Shown here one piece after another: positions 56,119-64,000 of a DNA stretch of 64,000 nucleotides. The notes beneath the pieces are model-generated. The model ran no database searches and was not told the DNA's origin. It worked only from the letters and a program-made list of their open reading frames with translations. The translations under genes and the position numbers were made by a program. Within the stretch, counting starts at the first letter, position 1; each line of letters begins with the position of its first letter. Source of the stretch: JAICMB01 sp963838885 (GTDB taxonomy: Bacteria > Acidobacteriota > Terriglobia > Bryobacterales > Bryobacteraceae); assembly GCA_963838885.1 (NCBI GenBank), contig CAWITB010000057.1, positions 1-64,000 on the forward strand. The letters are read 5' to 3'.

Positions 56119-57150
56119 CTAGGCCGGGATGCTCTGAAAAGCATGTCCCATGTGGAGAACCGCCGAGATCGCTTTTTCGTAATTCATCCGCATCGGGCCG
56201 AGCACCGCGATCTTGGCGCACAATCCGCCGTTCAATGCCACCGCGAACCCGATCAGCGATAGCTCGCGCATGCTCGAGTGCGCATCTCCGAGTCCCACGT
56301 GCACCGTGACTTCGCCCGCCGGTTGCTCCAGAAACCGGTCGAGTAGTTGCAGAATGCGCTTCTTTTCTTCGAGGGCCCGGAACAGCTCTCGCATTTTCTC
56401 CCGCGTCAGGTGTAAGTCGAGTCCCACCAGGTTGCTGGCGCCTTCGAGGTGCACCTCCGGGGCCAGTTCCACGTCCAGCAGGCCCTTCGAGTACAGCACC
56501 GTGAGCTTCTTTAGCATGGAGTCGTAAGCGGCGCTCTGCTGCTCCAGCCGGCGCCGCAACTCCGTATGAATTTGCGGCAACGTCCACCCGCTGAACGTGC
56601 GGTTGATGTAGTTGCGGATGGAAGCAAGCTCGTCGCCCGAAAGCGGCTCGTCCACGGCGACGACGCGGTTGCGCACCATGCGGTCGTCCGTGACCACGAT
56701 CATCAACACGCGCCGGTCGCCCAAGTCGATCAACTCGATATGGTCTAGCGTTTGGCTGAACGCCGGAATGGCCGCCGCGATCCCGACGCCGCGGGTCATT
56801 TCCATCAATACATGACAGGAATGGCCGACGCGCTCTTCAAGGGTGTCCAACTGACTCAGCTGCGCGCGCAAGCGCTGCAGTTCAGCCGATAAAACGCGCC
56901 CTCGCAGGAGCGATTGCACATACGAGCGGAACGCTTTTTCGGTGGGAATGCGCCCCGCGGAGGTGTGCGGTTGCGAAAGGTAGCCTGCGTCCGAGAGATC
57001 CGCCATGATGTTGCGGACCGTTGCCGCGCTCAGGCCATCCTGCCGCGTATGGGATATGGTGCGCGAAGCGACCGGCTCGCCAGTCTCGATGTAGGACTGG
57101 ACAATCGAATGCAGTATCCCGAAATCCCGAGGTGTCATTCCTGCCGCCAC
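56119..57150 (-). CDS. hrcA: Heat-inducible transcription repressor HrcA
   Basis: The winged-helix N-terminus reads YIETGEPVASRTISHTRQDG and LSAATVRNIMADLSDAGYLS, followed by TSAGRIPTEKAFRSYVQ. The effector part includes RMNYEKAISAVLHMGHAF at the end. HrcA represses chaperone operons by binding CIRCE inverted repeats. GTG 57150 or ATG 57138 could start translation. No clear CIRCE sequence is visible in the 51 bases upstream, so autoregulation may act elsewhere. It is the first gene of hrcA-grpE-dnaJ. Confidence 0.94.
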   Translation of the reverse strand: MAAGMTPRDFGILHSIVQSYIETGEPVASRTISHTRQDGLSAATVRNIMADLSDAGYLSQPHTSAGRIPTEKAFRSYVQSLLRGRVLSAELQRLRAQLSQLDTLEERVGHSCHVLMEMTRGVGIAAAIPAFSQTLDHIELIDLGDRRVLMIVVTDDRMVRNRVVAVDEPLSGDELASIRNYINRTFSGWTLPQIHTELRRRLEQQSAAYDSMLKKLTVLYSKGLLDVELAPEVHLEGASNLVGLDLHLTREKMRELFRALEEKKRILQLLDRFLEQPAGEVTVHVGLGDAHSSMRELSLIGFAVALNGGLCAKIAVLGPMRMNYEKAISAVLHMGHAFQSIPA

Positions 57151-57201
57151 TGCCCCTTGATATTGATTATGAAGGAGTTTAGCCCCGCGGTCAAGAAGCC
57201 G

Positions 57202-57954
57202 TTAGATTTGGTATGCTGCGTGCCAGCACAGTACCGCTCCGAGCGATGCCAGCCACAGGCAGAGCCCGAGGCGCAGCGGTTTTGAAGGCAGCGAAGCCGT
57301 CACGTGAGGGCCGATGAGCGCTCCAAAGATCCCGCCCACGATAAGCTGCATCAGGATAGCGGGATCGTAGGCTCCCCCGGAAACTAGAAAACCACCACCT
57401 AGCAGCGAGAGCGCCAGCCCGAAGGCCACGTTGGTACCCGCCACCTGCGCGGCTGTCAACGGCGTCAAATTCAGAAGCGCCAACGTGCCGATCGCGCCCG
57501 CTCCGGCCGACGAGAATCCCACTTCAGCCCCGATCGGCAACATGATCCAAGGCAGCCAGCGCGAGCTGCCGCGCCGCTCGCCGCGGTTTGCCTGCCTATT
57601 TATCCGCATCACGCTCAAGAGCGCCGTCACGATAATGACGATGCCAATCAGGACCGTCAGCAAGCCATTCTGATTGCGCACATGGAGCCGCTGCAGCGCG
57701 TAGAGGCCGCCCGCGAGACCGGGCAGCCCGCCGGCCAGCATCAGCCCGAGCACGCCGTAGTCGATCTGCTGCCGCGCCATGTAAACGGGGGCAACCAGCA
57801 ATTTCACCACTGCGGCGAAGGCCAGGGCCGTGCCCACTGTCTTGTCCGGCGCCAGATTGAGAAACAGCATGAGTACCGGAACCGTGATGGTGCCGCCGCC
57901 TACACCGGTGATCCCAATGGCGAGCGCGATCGCAAAACCCAGCGCGAAAACCAT
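57202..57954 (-). CDS. TauE/SafE-family sulfite exporter-like permease
   Basis: ATG 57954 follows the cysH stop by one base and begins MVFALGFAIALAIGITGVGG, the first of about eight helices, with the family's glycine-rich repeats (GVGGGTITVPVLML; SSAGAGAIGTLALL). TauE/SafE proteins export sulfite or organosulfonates. Its place as last gene of the cys operon supports a role in disposing of sulfite made by CysH, by inference. The frame runs further upstream through cysH, but only this start fits the family. Confidence 0.88.
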   Translation of the reverse strand: MVFALGFAIALAIGITGVGGGTITVPVLMLFLNLAPDKTVGTALAFAAVVKLLVAPVYMARQQIDYGVLGLMLAGGLPGLAGGLYALQRLHVRNQNGLLTVLIGIVIIVTALLSVMRINRQANRGERRGSSRWLPWIMLPIGAEVGFSSAGAGAIGTLALLNLTPLTAAQVAGTNVAFGLALSLLGGGFLVSGGAYDPAILMQLIVGGIFGALIGPHVTASLPSKPLRLGLCLWLASLGAVLCWHAAYQI

Positions 57955-57955
57955 A

Positions 57956-58615
57956 TCAATGGCCGGAGATGTGTATCCCGCACTCCAACTTGCGCCCCGC
58001 CCAACGCCCCGATCGCGGATTATCAGGATCGAGAGGCGGCGTTGTGCATGGCTGGCATCCCACGCTGGTGTAGCCGCGCTCGTAAAGAGGCAGCACCGGA
58101 ATACCACGCTCCTTCAAATACAGCCATGCGTCGCGAGCCGTCCACTCCGCCAGCGGGCTGACCTTTATAAGGATTTTCCCGGACGGCAAACGAAACTCGT
58201 CGATCTCGCGCAGGTTCGCCCGCGTGGGAGACTGCTCCCGCCGCAAGCCGGTGAACCACACGTCGTACGGCTCGAGGCCCGCGAACAGCGGCTGCACCTT
58301 GCGCATCCCGCAGCAGCGGTCGGGCGCGCTGTCGTAAAGAATCCCGAACTGCCGCTCCTGCTCGGCCACCGTCGTCTCCGGCCGCAAATTCACGACATTC
58401 AGTCCGAACAAGCCGGCGATGCGATCGCGATATTCGTACGTCTCGCGGAAATGATAACCCGTGTCCAAAAACAATACCGGGATGTCCCGCCGCTGCTGGA
58501 CGGTCATATGCGCCAAGGCCACGCATTCGATCTGAAAACTGCATGTGATGCACGCCGGGCCCGTATGGTCCGCGAATACCCGCGCAATCAGCTCCTCCGC
58601 GGTCGCGACCTTCAT
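57956..58615 (-). CDS. cysH: Adenylylsulfate (APS) reductase, assimilatory, CysH type
   Basis: The PAPS-reductase fold shows VLFLDTGYHFRETYEYRDR and FGILYDSAPDRCCGMRKVQP. The CC pair together with GCQPCTTPP (CxxC) marks a 4Fe-4S enzyme that reduces APS rather than PAPS. The C-terminal ECGIH box carries the catalytic Cys. The product is sulfite. The start overlaps the end of cysN by four bases. At 219 residues it is slightly short but complete. Confidence 0.93.
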   Translation of the reverse strand: MKVATAEELIARVFADHTGPACITCSFQIECVALAHMTVQQRRDIPVLFLDTGYHFRETYEYRDRIAGLFGLNVVNLRPETTVAEQERQFGILYDSAPDRCCGMRKVQPLFAGLEPYDVWFTGLRREQSPTRANLREIDEFRLPSGKILIKVSPLAEWTARDAWLYLKERGIPVLPLYERGYTSVGCQPCTTPPLDPDNPRSGRWAGRKLECGIHISGH

Positions 58616-60240
58616 ATGCCTTCTCCTTCGATTCCATGTCCTCCCGCGTCGAACACGCGCCGGCAGATTTCGTCGGCCGCCGTGTGATCGTCCGCGGTGA
58701 GAGCCGCATCGCTCTCATCGAGGACGATCGCGATCAGGCCCGCCGAACGCATCGCCTCAAGTACTTCGCTGCCGGGCGAGCGCAGCACTGTCACGGCACA
58801 GCCGTCCTCGAATAACCTGCGCTCGAGAATTCGCGCCAGCCGCTCTCGCCGTCCCACCGAAATCGTCGCCGCACGGTGGCCGAAGCGCGCGCGCCGTTCC
58901 TCCGCGCTCACCGGGCCAACGGCTCGCTGCCGCTGGGCTGCGGTCGCGGCTTGCACGATCATGCCCGCCGCAACGGTCGCATTTGTTCCGGCGTCGATCA
59001 GAATGAAGCTGCCCGTCGTCCGATTGCGCTCGTAAGCATCGAAGAAAAGCGGTTTGGCCGTCTCGATCTCGACCAGGCCGATGGCATTCATCTCGAGCGT
59101 TTCGGCGCGCTCCTCCGCCATCGAATTCACGTCGATGCGGAAGCGCAGCGCGGTTATTTCCGCCGCGACCACTTGCGTCGTGTGCTTCAGCAGGTAACGA
59201 CGGGACCGATCTAGCCGCGCCCCGTCCATCCACACCAGGTGCGCATCGAAGCGCCGGGCCACGTGCGGTAACAGACCAGCCGGTGCGAGCATATCGCCGC
59301 GACTCAGATCGAGCTCGTCCTCAAGCGTCAGCGTCACGGGCATGGGCGCGTGCGCCGACTCCAGATCGCCATCGAACGTAGTGATGGTCTTGACTCGCGT
59401 GGTGCGACCTGAAGGAAGCGCGTAAACGGCATCGCCTGGCCGCACCTCGCCCGAGGCGATCTGCCCTGCATAGCCGCGAAAGTTCTGGTGCGGGCGCAGC
59501 ACCCGCTGGATGGGGAACCGCAAGGGCTGCGCTTGGGACGGCGGCTCGATCTCGACGGTCTCGAGGTACTCGAGCAAGCTCGGCCCCTCGAACCAAGGCA
59601 TATTGCGGCTGCGCGCGACGACGTTATCGCCTTTTAGCGCGCTTACAGGCAAGAAGTAAAACGAGCGGCCGTGGGCACGGTTCCATTCCAGAAATTCGGC
59701 GCGAATACTCGCAAAGACGTTTTCGTCGTAATTCACCAGATCCATTTTGTTTACGGCGATTACGAAACGGCGGATGCCCAGCAGCGACGCGATGAAGGCG
59801 TGCCTGCGCGATTGCGGCAGGACGCCCTTGCGCGCGTCCATCAGGACGATGGCCAGCTCCGCCGTGGATGCGCCCGTCGCCATATTGCGCGTGTATTGCT
59901 CGTGCCCAGGCGTGTCCGCGATGATAAACTTCCGCCGCGCCGTCGAGAAATAGCGATACGCCACGTCGATCGTGATTCCCTGTTCGCGCTCCGCTCGCAA
60001 GCCGTCTGTCAACAACGAAAAATCGATCGCTCCCGCAGAACGATTTAACGAAGCCTTCTCGACCGACCGCATCTGGTCCTCATAAACGTTTCGCGAATCG
60101 TACAACAAGCGTCCAATTAGCGTCGATTTGCCGTCGTCGACGCTTCCGGCTGTGCTGAAGCGCAGCAGGTCCTTCTCATGCTCCCGTGCGAGAAAGCTAT
60201 CGACGTCGAACCGCAGCGGAGATTCGAAAATGGCGGCCAT
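58612..60240 (-). CDS. cysN: Sulfate adenylyltransferase subunit 1 with degenerate APS-kinase-like tail
   Basis: The GTPase domain has the G1 motif FSTAGSVDDGKSTLIGRLL near residue 30, DTPGHEQYTRNMATGAS near 110 and VNKMDLVNY near 165, followed by two beta-barrel domains. CysN drives ATP sulfurylase through GTP hydrolysis. After residue 455 the protein continues with FGHRAATISVGRR, LARILERRLFEDG and VLEAMRSAGLIAIVLDES. This resembles the APS kinase CysC, but it is far shorter and lacks the P-loop (GLSGxGKST). The tail is therefore probably a vestigial CysC. The gene starts one base after cysD. Confidence 0.92.
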   Translation of the reverse strand: MAAIFESPLRFDVDSFLAREHEKDLLRFSTAGSVDDGKSTLIGRLLYDSRNVYEDQMRSVEKASLNRSAGAIDFSLLTDGLRAEREQGITIDVAYRYFSTARRKFIIADTPGHEQYTRNMATGASTAELAIVLMDARKGVLPQSRRHAFIASLLGIRRFVIAVNKMDLVNYDENVFASIRAEFLEWNRAHGRSFYFLPVSALKGDNVVARSRNMPWFEGPSLLEYLETVEIEPPSQAQPLRFPIQRVLRPHQNFRGYAGQIASGEVRPGDAVYALPSGRTTRVKTITTFDGDLESAHAPMPVTLTLEDELDLSRGDMLAPAGLLPHVARRFDAHLVWMDGARLDRSRRYLLKHTTQVVAAEITALRFRIDVNSMAEERAETLEMNAIGLVEIETAKPLFFDAYERNRTTGSFILIDAGTNATVAAGMIVQAATAAQRQRAVGPVSAEERRARFGHRAATISVGRRERLARILERRLFEDGCAVTVLRSPGSEVLEAMRSAGLIAIVLDESDAALTADDHTAADEICRRVFDAGGHGIEGEGI

Positions 60241-60241
60241 C

Positions 60242-61144
60242 TTAGAAATAGCCCTCGCGCTTTTTCATCTCCATCGATCCTTCCTGGTCATAGTCGATCA
60301 CGCGGTTCTCGCGCTCCGATTTGCGGAACGAAATCAGCTCCTCGATAATCTTCGGAACGGTATCGGCGTCCGATCGTATCGCGCCGGTGCAAGGTGAACA
60401 ACCCAGCGAACGCATGCGGCAGCGCACCAACTTGAGTTTCTCTCCCGGCATCCGAGGAATGAAATCCAGTTCCGGCGAGATCAGCGATTCGCCTCGTTCC
60501 AGCATCCAGCGCTCTTTCGCGAAGTACAGCGGCACAACGGGAATCTTCTCGACGTGGATGTATTCCCAAACATCCAACTCCGTCCAGTTCGATAGCGGAA
60601 AAACACGAATGCTCTCGCCCGGCGAGACGCGCGCGTTATACAGGTTCCATAATTCCGGCCGCTGGTTCTTCGGATCCCACTGCCCCCGCGCGTCGCGAAA
60701 CGAGTAGATGCGCTCCTTGGCCCGCGACTTCTCCTCATCCCGCCGCGCGCCTCCGAAGGCGGCGTCGAACCCACCCTCGCGCAGGCCGTCGAGCAGCGCG
60801 GTTGTTTTCAGTAGCGAGCAGCAGCGCTGCGTACCCAGGACGTAAGGATTGGCCCCGCTCTCAATGGCCGCGCTATTCGTATGCACGATCAGGCGCGCCC
60901 CGATCTCGCGCGTATACGCGTCCCGGAACTCGATCATTTCTTTGAATTTATAGGTGGTATCGATGTGCAGAAGAGGGAAGGGAAGCGGCCCCGGATAAAA
61001 TGCCTTTTGCGCCAACCGCAGCATGACCGATGAATCCTTCCCGATCGAGTACAACATCACGGGTTTCTGGAACTCGCAGGCAACCTCGCGAATGATGTGA
61101 ATGCCCTCCGCCTCAAGGGTCCGGAGGTGGCTCAAGCGGCCCAT
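60242..61144 (-). CDS. cysD: Sulfate adenylyltransferase subunit 2
   Basis: The PP-loop ATPase motif appears as MLYSIGKDSSVMLRLAQKAF near residue 31. Family signatures include PFPLLHIDTTYKFKEMIEFR, AAFGGARRDEEKSRAKER and EKLKLVRCRMRSLGCSPCTG. It makes APS from ATP and sulfate with CysN. The ATG at 61144 lies 20 bases from a 9-bp palindrome that may be the operon's operator. At 300 residues it is complete and first in cysD-cysN-cysH-tauE. Confidence 0.96.
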   Translation of the reverse strand: MGRLSHLRTLEAEGIHIIREVACEFQKPVMLYSIGKDSSVMLRLAQKAFYPGPLPFPLLHIDTTYKFKEMIEFRDAYTREIGARLIVHTNSAAIESGANPYVLGTQRCCSLLKTTALLDGLREGGFDAAFGGARRDEEKSRAKERIYSFRDARGQWDPKNQRPELWNLYNARVSPGESIRVFPLSNWTELDVWEYIHVEKIPVVPLYFAKERWMLERGESLISPELDFIPRMPGEKLKLVRCRMRSLGCSPCTGAIRSDADTVPKIIEELISFRKSERENRVIDYDQEGSMEMKKREGYF

Positions 61145-61163
61145 TTGAACAGTGTACCATGCT

Positions 61164-61187
61164 AATCCCTATTTCTCGATAGGGATT
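61164..61187. promoter_or_regulatory. 9-bp perfect inverted repeat upstream of cysD
   Basis: AATCCCTAT and ATAGGGATT are exact inverted copies around a six-base loop, 20 bases upstream of the cysD start codon. A dimeric repressor could bind the DNA, or the RNA could form a hairpin in the 5' leader. The sequence looks like an Rrf2-type operator only in general form. Confidence 0.5.
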
Positions 61188-61189
61188 GA

Positions 61190-61514
61190 GGAGTTGATTG
61201 TTTTTGCTCCTAAAGCGCCAGAAAAGGCCAGCAGAACAGCGCCCGCTTCATGATCCCGAGTTCCGGCAGAGAGTGACGCAATGCTGCAGGAAAACGGGCT
61301 ACCTCCGACCATTTAAATCCCTAACTCTACCAGTCGATCGCCGATCTGAGCGGCCCGGAAAGGGGGCGGAGCCACCGGATCCTTGGTCGAGGTCCGCCTC
61401 TTCCTCGGGATAGGGTACTGTCTGTCGCCGGGACAGCTCCGGCCCCGAGGCCCCGCCCCCCGAACCCAACCAGCGCACGGATGAAGCCAAGCGCCGATGG
61501 CCGTTTGCACCCCC
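61190..61514. other. Gap with no recognised gene
   Basis: Between the cysD leader and the TPR gene there are short overlapping frames on both strands with shadow-like composition. No domain, tRNA or clear repeat was seen. A G/C-rich stretch near 61440-61470 is the only compositional feature. Confidence 0.5.
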
Positions 61515-62654
61515 CTACTTCCTCCGCTGTGGCGCTTTCGCTTTTGGCGGGATCTTGGGGTGCTCCAGGTTGTCGAGGCTCGCCCGGATCTGGGCGGTCA
61601 GCTCGTCATACACGGGATTCGGCGGCTCCAGCGCCGCCAGCGCCCGGCGGTACAGCTCCTTTGCGTTCGCCACATTGTTCTCCGCCTGCTGCTCCACTGC
61701 CTCTTGAGCGAATCCGGAAGCCAGAAAATGGGCTCGAATCGCGTTGGCATGCTCTGCCGCCGCCTTCGCCAGATCGAACTTCTTCTGTGCGGCATAAAAC
61801 ATCGCCAGCTTGTCATAAGCGATCGACACCATGGGATGCTCCTCGCCCGCCGATGACGACCACAAGGAAATTAAGCGTTGGTACAGCGGATCCGCCTCAT
61901 CATATTTCTTCTCGCCAAAGCAGGCGTAAGCGAGGCCGTCCACCGTAGCGATCAGATCAGCGCTCTCGCGGCCGAAGAGGCTCTCCCGAATCACCAGCGC
62001 GTGGCGATAATTCTCCTCCGCCCGGTCATAGCGTCCCATCGCGATCAGCACGCCACCGAGCGCATCGAGATCCCCCAATAGGGAAACATCGTACGCGCCC
62101 GCAATCTTTGAACGAATCGCAAGCGCTTGATCAAAAGCCGCCGCCGCCCCGTCCCTGTTCTGCTCGTCGAGATATATTTGCCCCATTCTGCTCCAATCGG
62201 AGGCGTATAACACACTCTCCGCGCCCGCGCTTCGCAGATGCATCGATCGCACGCGCTCTAGAATCGCCATGGCGCGGTCGTAATCCTTCATTCCGCGGCA
62301 CAGCGTGGCCGATTCGAGCAGATCGTCAGCCACCTTTGGATCGTCCGGTCCGATCGTGGTCTCCCGCCAGTTGATCGCCAGTTGTAGGTACTTGTCTGCC
62401 TCTGCTAATTCGCCCTGCGCGGCGCGAATCGCCGCCAACCGTTTCAGAATGTCGTAGCGCACCGGATTCCCGGCCCGACCCTGGCGCGCAATCTCCCACG
62501 CCTTCTCATAATTCAGGCGCGCGGCTTCATAGTCGGCCCTCATGTACGCCGCCGCGCCCTCGCGCGCCAAGGCCTCTATTTGTTCGCTCTCCGCTTCGTA
62601 CCCCCATAAGAACGACATGCCCAGCGCGCAAAACAAAACCGCCCACTGCATCAC
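61515..62654 (-). CDS. Tetratricopeptide-repeat protein
   Basis: A signal peptide (MMQWAVLFCALGMSFLWGYE) precedes repeated helix pairs with the TPR pattern, for example YMRADYEAARLNYEKAWEIA, RYDRAEENYRHALVIRESLF and KKYDEADPLYQRLISLW. About seven repeats cover residues 30-330, as in kinesin-light-chain-type TPR proteins. The C-terminus is basic (PKAKAPQRRK). It is probably a periplasmic scaffold; no partner is visible. Confidence 0.85.
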   Translation of the reverse strand: MMQWAVLFCALGMSFLWGYEAESEQIEALAREGAAAYMRADYEAARLNYEKAWEIARQGRAGNPVRYDILKRLAAIRAAQGELAEADKYLQLAINWRETTIGPDDPKVADDLLESATLCRGMKDYDRAMAILERVRSMHLRSAGAESVLYASDWSRMGQIYLDEQNRDGAAAAFDQALAIRSKIAGAYDVSLLGDLDALGGVLIAMGRYDRAEENYRHALVIRESLFGRESADLIATVDGLAYACFGEKKYDEADPLYQRLISLWSSSAGEEHPMVSIAYDKLAMFYAAQKKFDLAKAAAEHANAIRAHFLASGFAQEAVEQQAENNVANAKELYRRALAALEPPNPVYDELTAQIRASLDNLEHPKIPPKAKAPQRRK

Positions 62655-63319
62655 ACTAAGAAATTAGTACTACGCGCGTAAGAAGTCAAGCAGGTGAAAT
62701 GACATGGCGATGCTCGACCACGAATCGGTGCGAAAACAGTCCGGTTTCGAAATTATCCTGAGCGCGGCATCTAAAGAATTGGACTTGACCAGCCATAACG
62801 GGCCTCCCCTCGTGGTGAGATCGGGACAACGATGTTGCGAAACCGCGCAGAGCCAGTTGGACCTCGCTAGCAATCAATCCTGGTCGTTCGGTTCGGCAGT
62901 CAGACGCCGACGGCCCAACCACTTTGCGATTGAGATCCGCCCTCAGAAACATTGGTCGCTTTGCATCGCTCTCTTTATTCGCGAGTTCCGGCATCGCCGG
63001 CACTGACAGCTCATTGTGGGATGCGCCTCCTCCGTCTGCGGCCGCATGCGTCCGAAACCGGTGTGAGCGAGCGCGGCCGCAGCCGTTGCAGCGGCGCCGC
63101 ACGGGAACAGCGTTCAAAACACGCGACCGGAATAGTGAGAACGCTTATCGGCGCTGCCGCCCATGCCGCGGCGTCCATCAAGACGGCTCACGGCTTTGTC
63201 GTGGTGGTTAAGCGCGAGTCCGCGAACGCTTGGGTTTCGATCTTCAGGCCGGCAACACTCCCATTCACCCAGGTATAAGATCATCGCGGACGTGCGCGAG
63301 ACTTACGCTACGATGATTC
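62655..63319. other. Gap of about 665 bases with no convincing gene
   Basis: Frames here are Arg-rich, overlap on both strands and match no family. A stretch at 63115-63278 on the plus strand reads somewhat protein-like (IGAAAHAAASIKTAHGFVVV), but no start or context supports it. The ruvX promoter should lie at the right end. Confidence 0.45.
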
Positions 63320-63739
63320 TTGCCCGGCAGAGTTCTCGCGCTCGACTTCGGTAAACGCCGCATTGGCCTCGCCGTCAGCGATGAGTTGGGGATTACCGCG
63401 CAAGGTCTCGAAACGCTGCAACGCACGAACATTCGCGAAGACCTCGAACGCCTGACGCAACTCCTCGTCGATCGAAACGTCTCTCTTATTTTGATGGGCA
63501 ATCCGCTGCACATGAGCGGCGCCGCGGGCCGTCAGGCCGACTACGTCCGCGATTTCGCTTCGCGCCTGAACGCGGTGACCGGCGTGCCCGTGCAGTTCTG
63601 GGACGAGCGTCTCACCACAGTCGCGGCGCAGCGTGTTTTGAAAGAAAGCGGTATTGGCATTCAGAAGCGCGCGCAAGCCGTGGACCGCCTCGCGGCCGTT
63701 ATCCTTCTCGAAAGCTATCTCGATTCTCTGCATCCATGA
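63320..63739 (+). CDS. ruvX: RuvX/YqgF-family Holliday junction resolvase-like protein
   Basis: The RNase H-like core begins VLALDFGKRRIGLAVSDELG near residue 6, with LILMGNPLHMSG near 58 and PVQFWDERLTTVAAQRVL near 92, including the DERLTT signature. The family acts in pre-16S rRNA maturation. It starts with TTG 63320; no ATG precedes the conserved core in frame. Its stop overlaps the mltG start (ATGA), the classical ruvX-mltG pair. Confidence 0.92.
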   Translation: MPGRVLALDFGKRRIGLAVSDELGITAQGLETLQRTNIREDLERLTQLLVDRNVSLILMGNPLHMSGAAGRQADYVRDFASRLNAVTGVPVQFWDERLTTVAAQRVLKESGIGIQKRAQAVDRLAAVILLESYLDSLHP

Positions 63740-64000
63740 AGCGTCGCCGGGGCGGCAAGCGAGGAGGCTGCGCGGGCTGCTTCGTCCGTCTGCTCATGGC
63801 CGCGATCGTGATCGCCGCGCTCGCGGGGGCAGCGGCATATTTCGTGCTGTCTCAGCCGTATAAAGGATTTCAGACCGAGATCTTCGTGGAGATCCCAAAG
63901 GGCACTCCCACGCGCGGGATCGCCGGCCTGCTGGCGCACAACGGCGTGATCCGGGCGCCGTGGCAATTTCTGCTGACGCGCGCGCTTCGCCCCGGAGCGC
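63736..64000 (+). CDS. mltG: Endolytic transglycosylase MltG, 5' part
   Basis: A basic cytoplasmic leader (MKRRRGGKRGG) is followed by one membrane helix (LLMAAIVIAALAGAAAYFVL) and the start of the periplasmic LysM-like subdomain (EIFVEIPKGTPTRGIAGLLA, NGVIRAPWQFLL). This is the usual MltG N-terminus; the enzyme cuts nascent glycan strands. The gene runs off the right edge. Confidence 0.88.
   Translation, partial: MKRRRGGKRGGCAGCFVRLLMAAIVIAALAGAAAYFVLSQPYKGFQTEIFVEIPKGTPTRGIAGLLAHNGVIRAPWQFLLTRALRPGA

Noticed and set aside
57151..57201. CIRCE element expected upstream of hrcA
   Set aside because: No pair resembling TTAGCACTC and GAGTGCTAA is present; only GGCTAAACTCC is faintly similar.

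Overview
The window looks like a piece of an Acidobacteriota chromosome, probably Bryobacterales or Solibacter-like. This is inferred from gene content: two large PVC-type heme lipoprotein dehydrogenases, two neutral-ceramidase-like secreted proteins, a remnant of a giant carboxypeptidase-regulatory-domain TonB receptor, a streptogramin-lyase-type beta-propeller, a secreted FG-GAP repeat metallopeptidase, and the order rpsP-khpA-rimM-trmD-rplS-rnhB-lepB. No rRNA, convincing tRNA or CRISPR array was seen.

Layout. 1-0.2 kb: a broken beta-propeller gene running off the left edge. About 0.4-17.7 kb: a foreign-looking island, partly AT-richer, in which nearly every gene carries frameshifts or stops. 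It holds a minus-strand array of type IV prepilin-like genes with orphan copies of their conserved 5' segment (1.3-5.4 kb); small accessory genes, including an ankyrin-repeat gene (5.4-8 kb); a tyrosine recombinase (8.1-9.1 kb); a decayed short prokaryotic Argonaute plus TIR-APAZ pair, that is a SPARTA-type defence system (9.4-12.6 kb); a type ISP-like restriction-modification gene (12.5-15.35 kb) cut by an IS110 element; and an IS3-like transposase (16.7-17.7 kb) that has removed the 5' end of an alpha/beta hydrolase gene. 17.7-19.1 kb: that hydrolase and a broken SnoaL-like gene.

19.1-23 kb: an intact heme-copper oxidase operon (subunits II, I, a short III-like protein and a 53-residue membrane protein) and a Tat-exported amidohydrolase. 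23-42.6 kb: periplasmic oxidation and catabolism genes, namely a decayed HNH nuclease, two heme dehydrogenases, a cupredoxin-like lipoprotein, two ceramidase-like hydrolases, a diheme cytochrome with one frameshift, a PIG-L deacetylase, a decayed GntR regulator divergent from an intact enolase-superfamily enzyme, a collapsed TonB receptor gene and an APC permease. 43.4-48.2 kb: the translation and secretion operon, with two tandem signal peptidases. 48.2-53.3 kb: secreted metallopeptidases and a thioredoxin-fold protein. 53.3-57.2 kb: lone fliS and nuoB, then hrcA-grpE-dnaJ. 57.2-61.2 kb: the sulfate assimilation operon cysD-cysN-cysH-tauE behind a palindromic operator-like site. 61.5-64 kb: a TPR protein, then ruvX and the start of mltG.

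Frameshifts were found by reading neighbouring frames against remembered family consensus. Whether each is real decay or an assembly error cannot be settled here. The housekeeping genes are intact and some lesions are substitution-type stops, so true decay is favoured, at least in the island.
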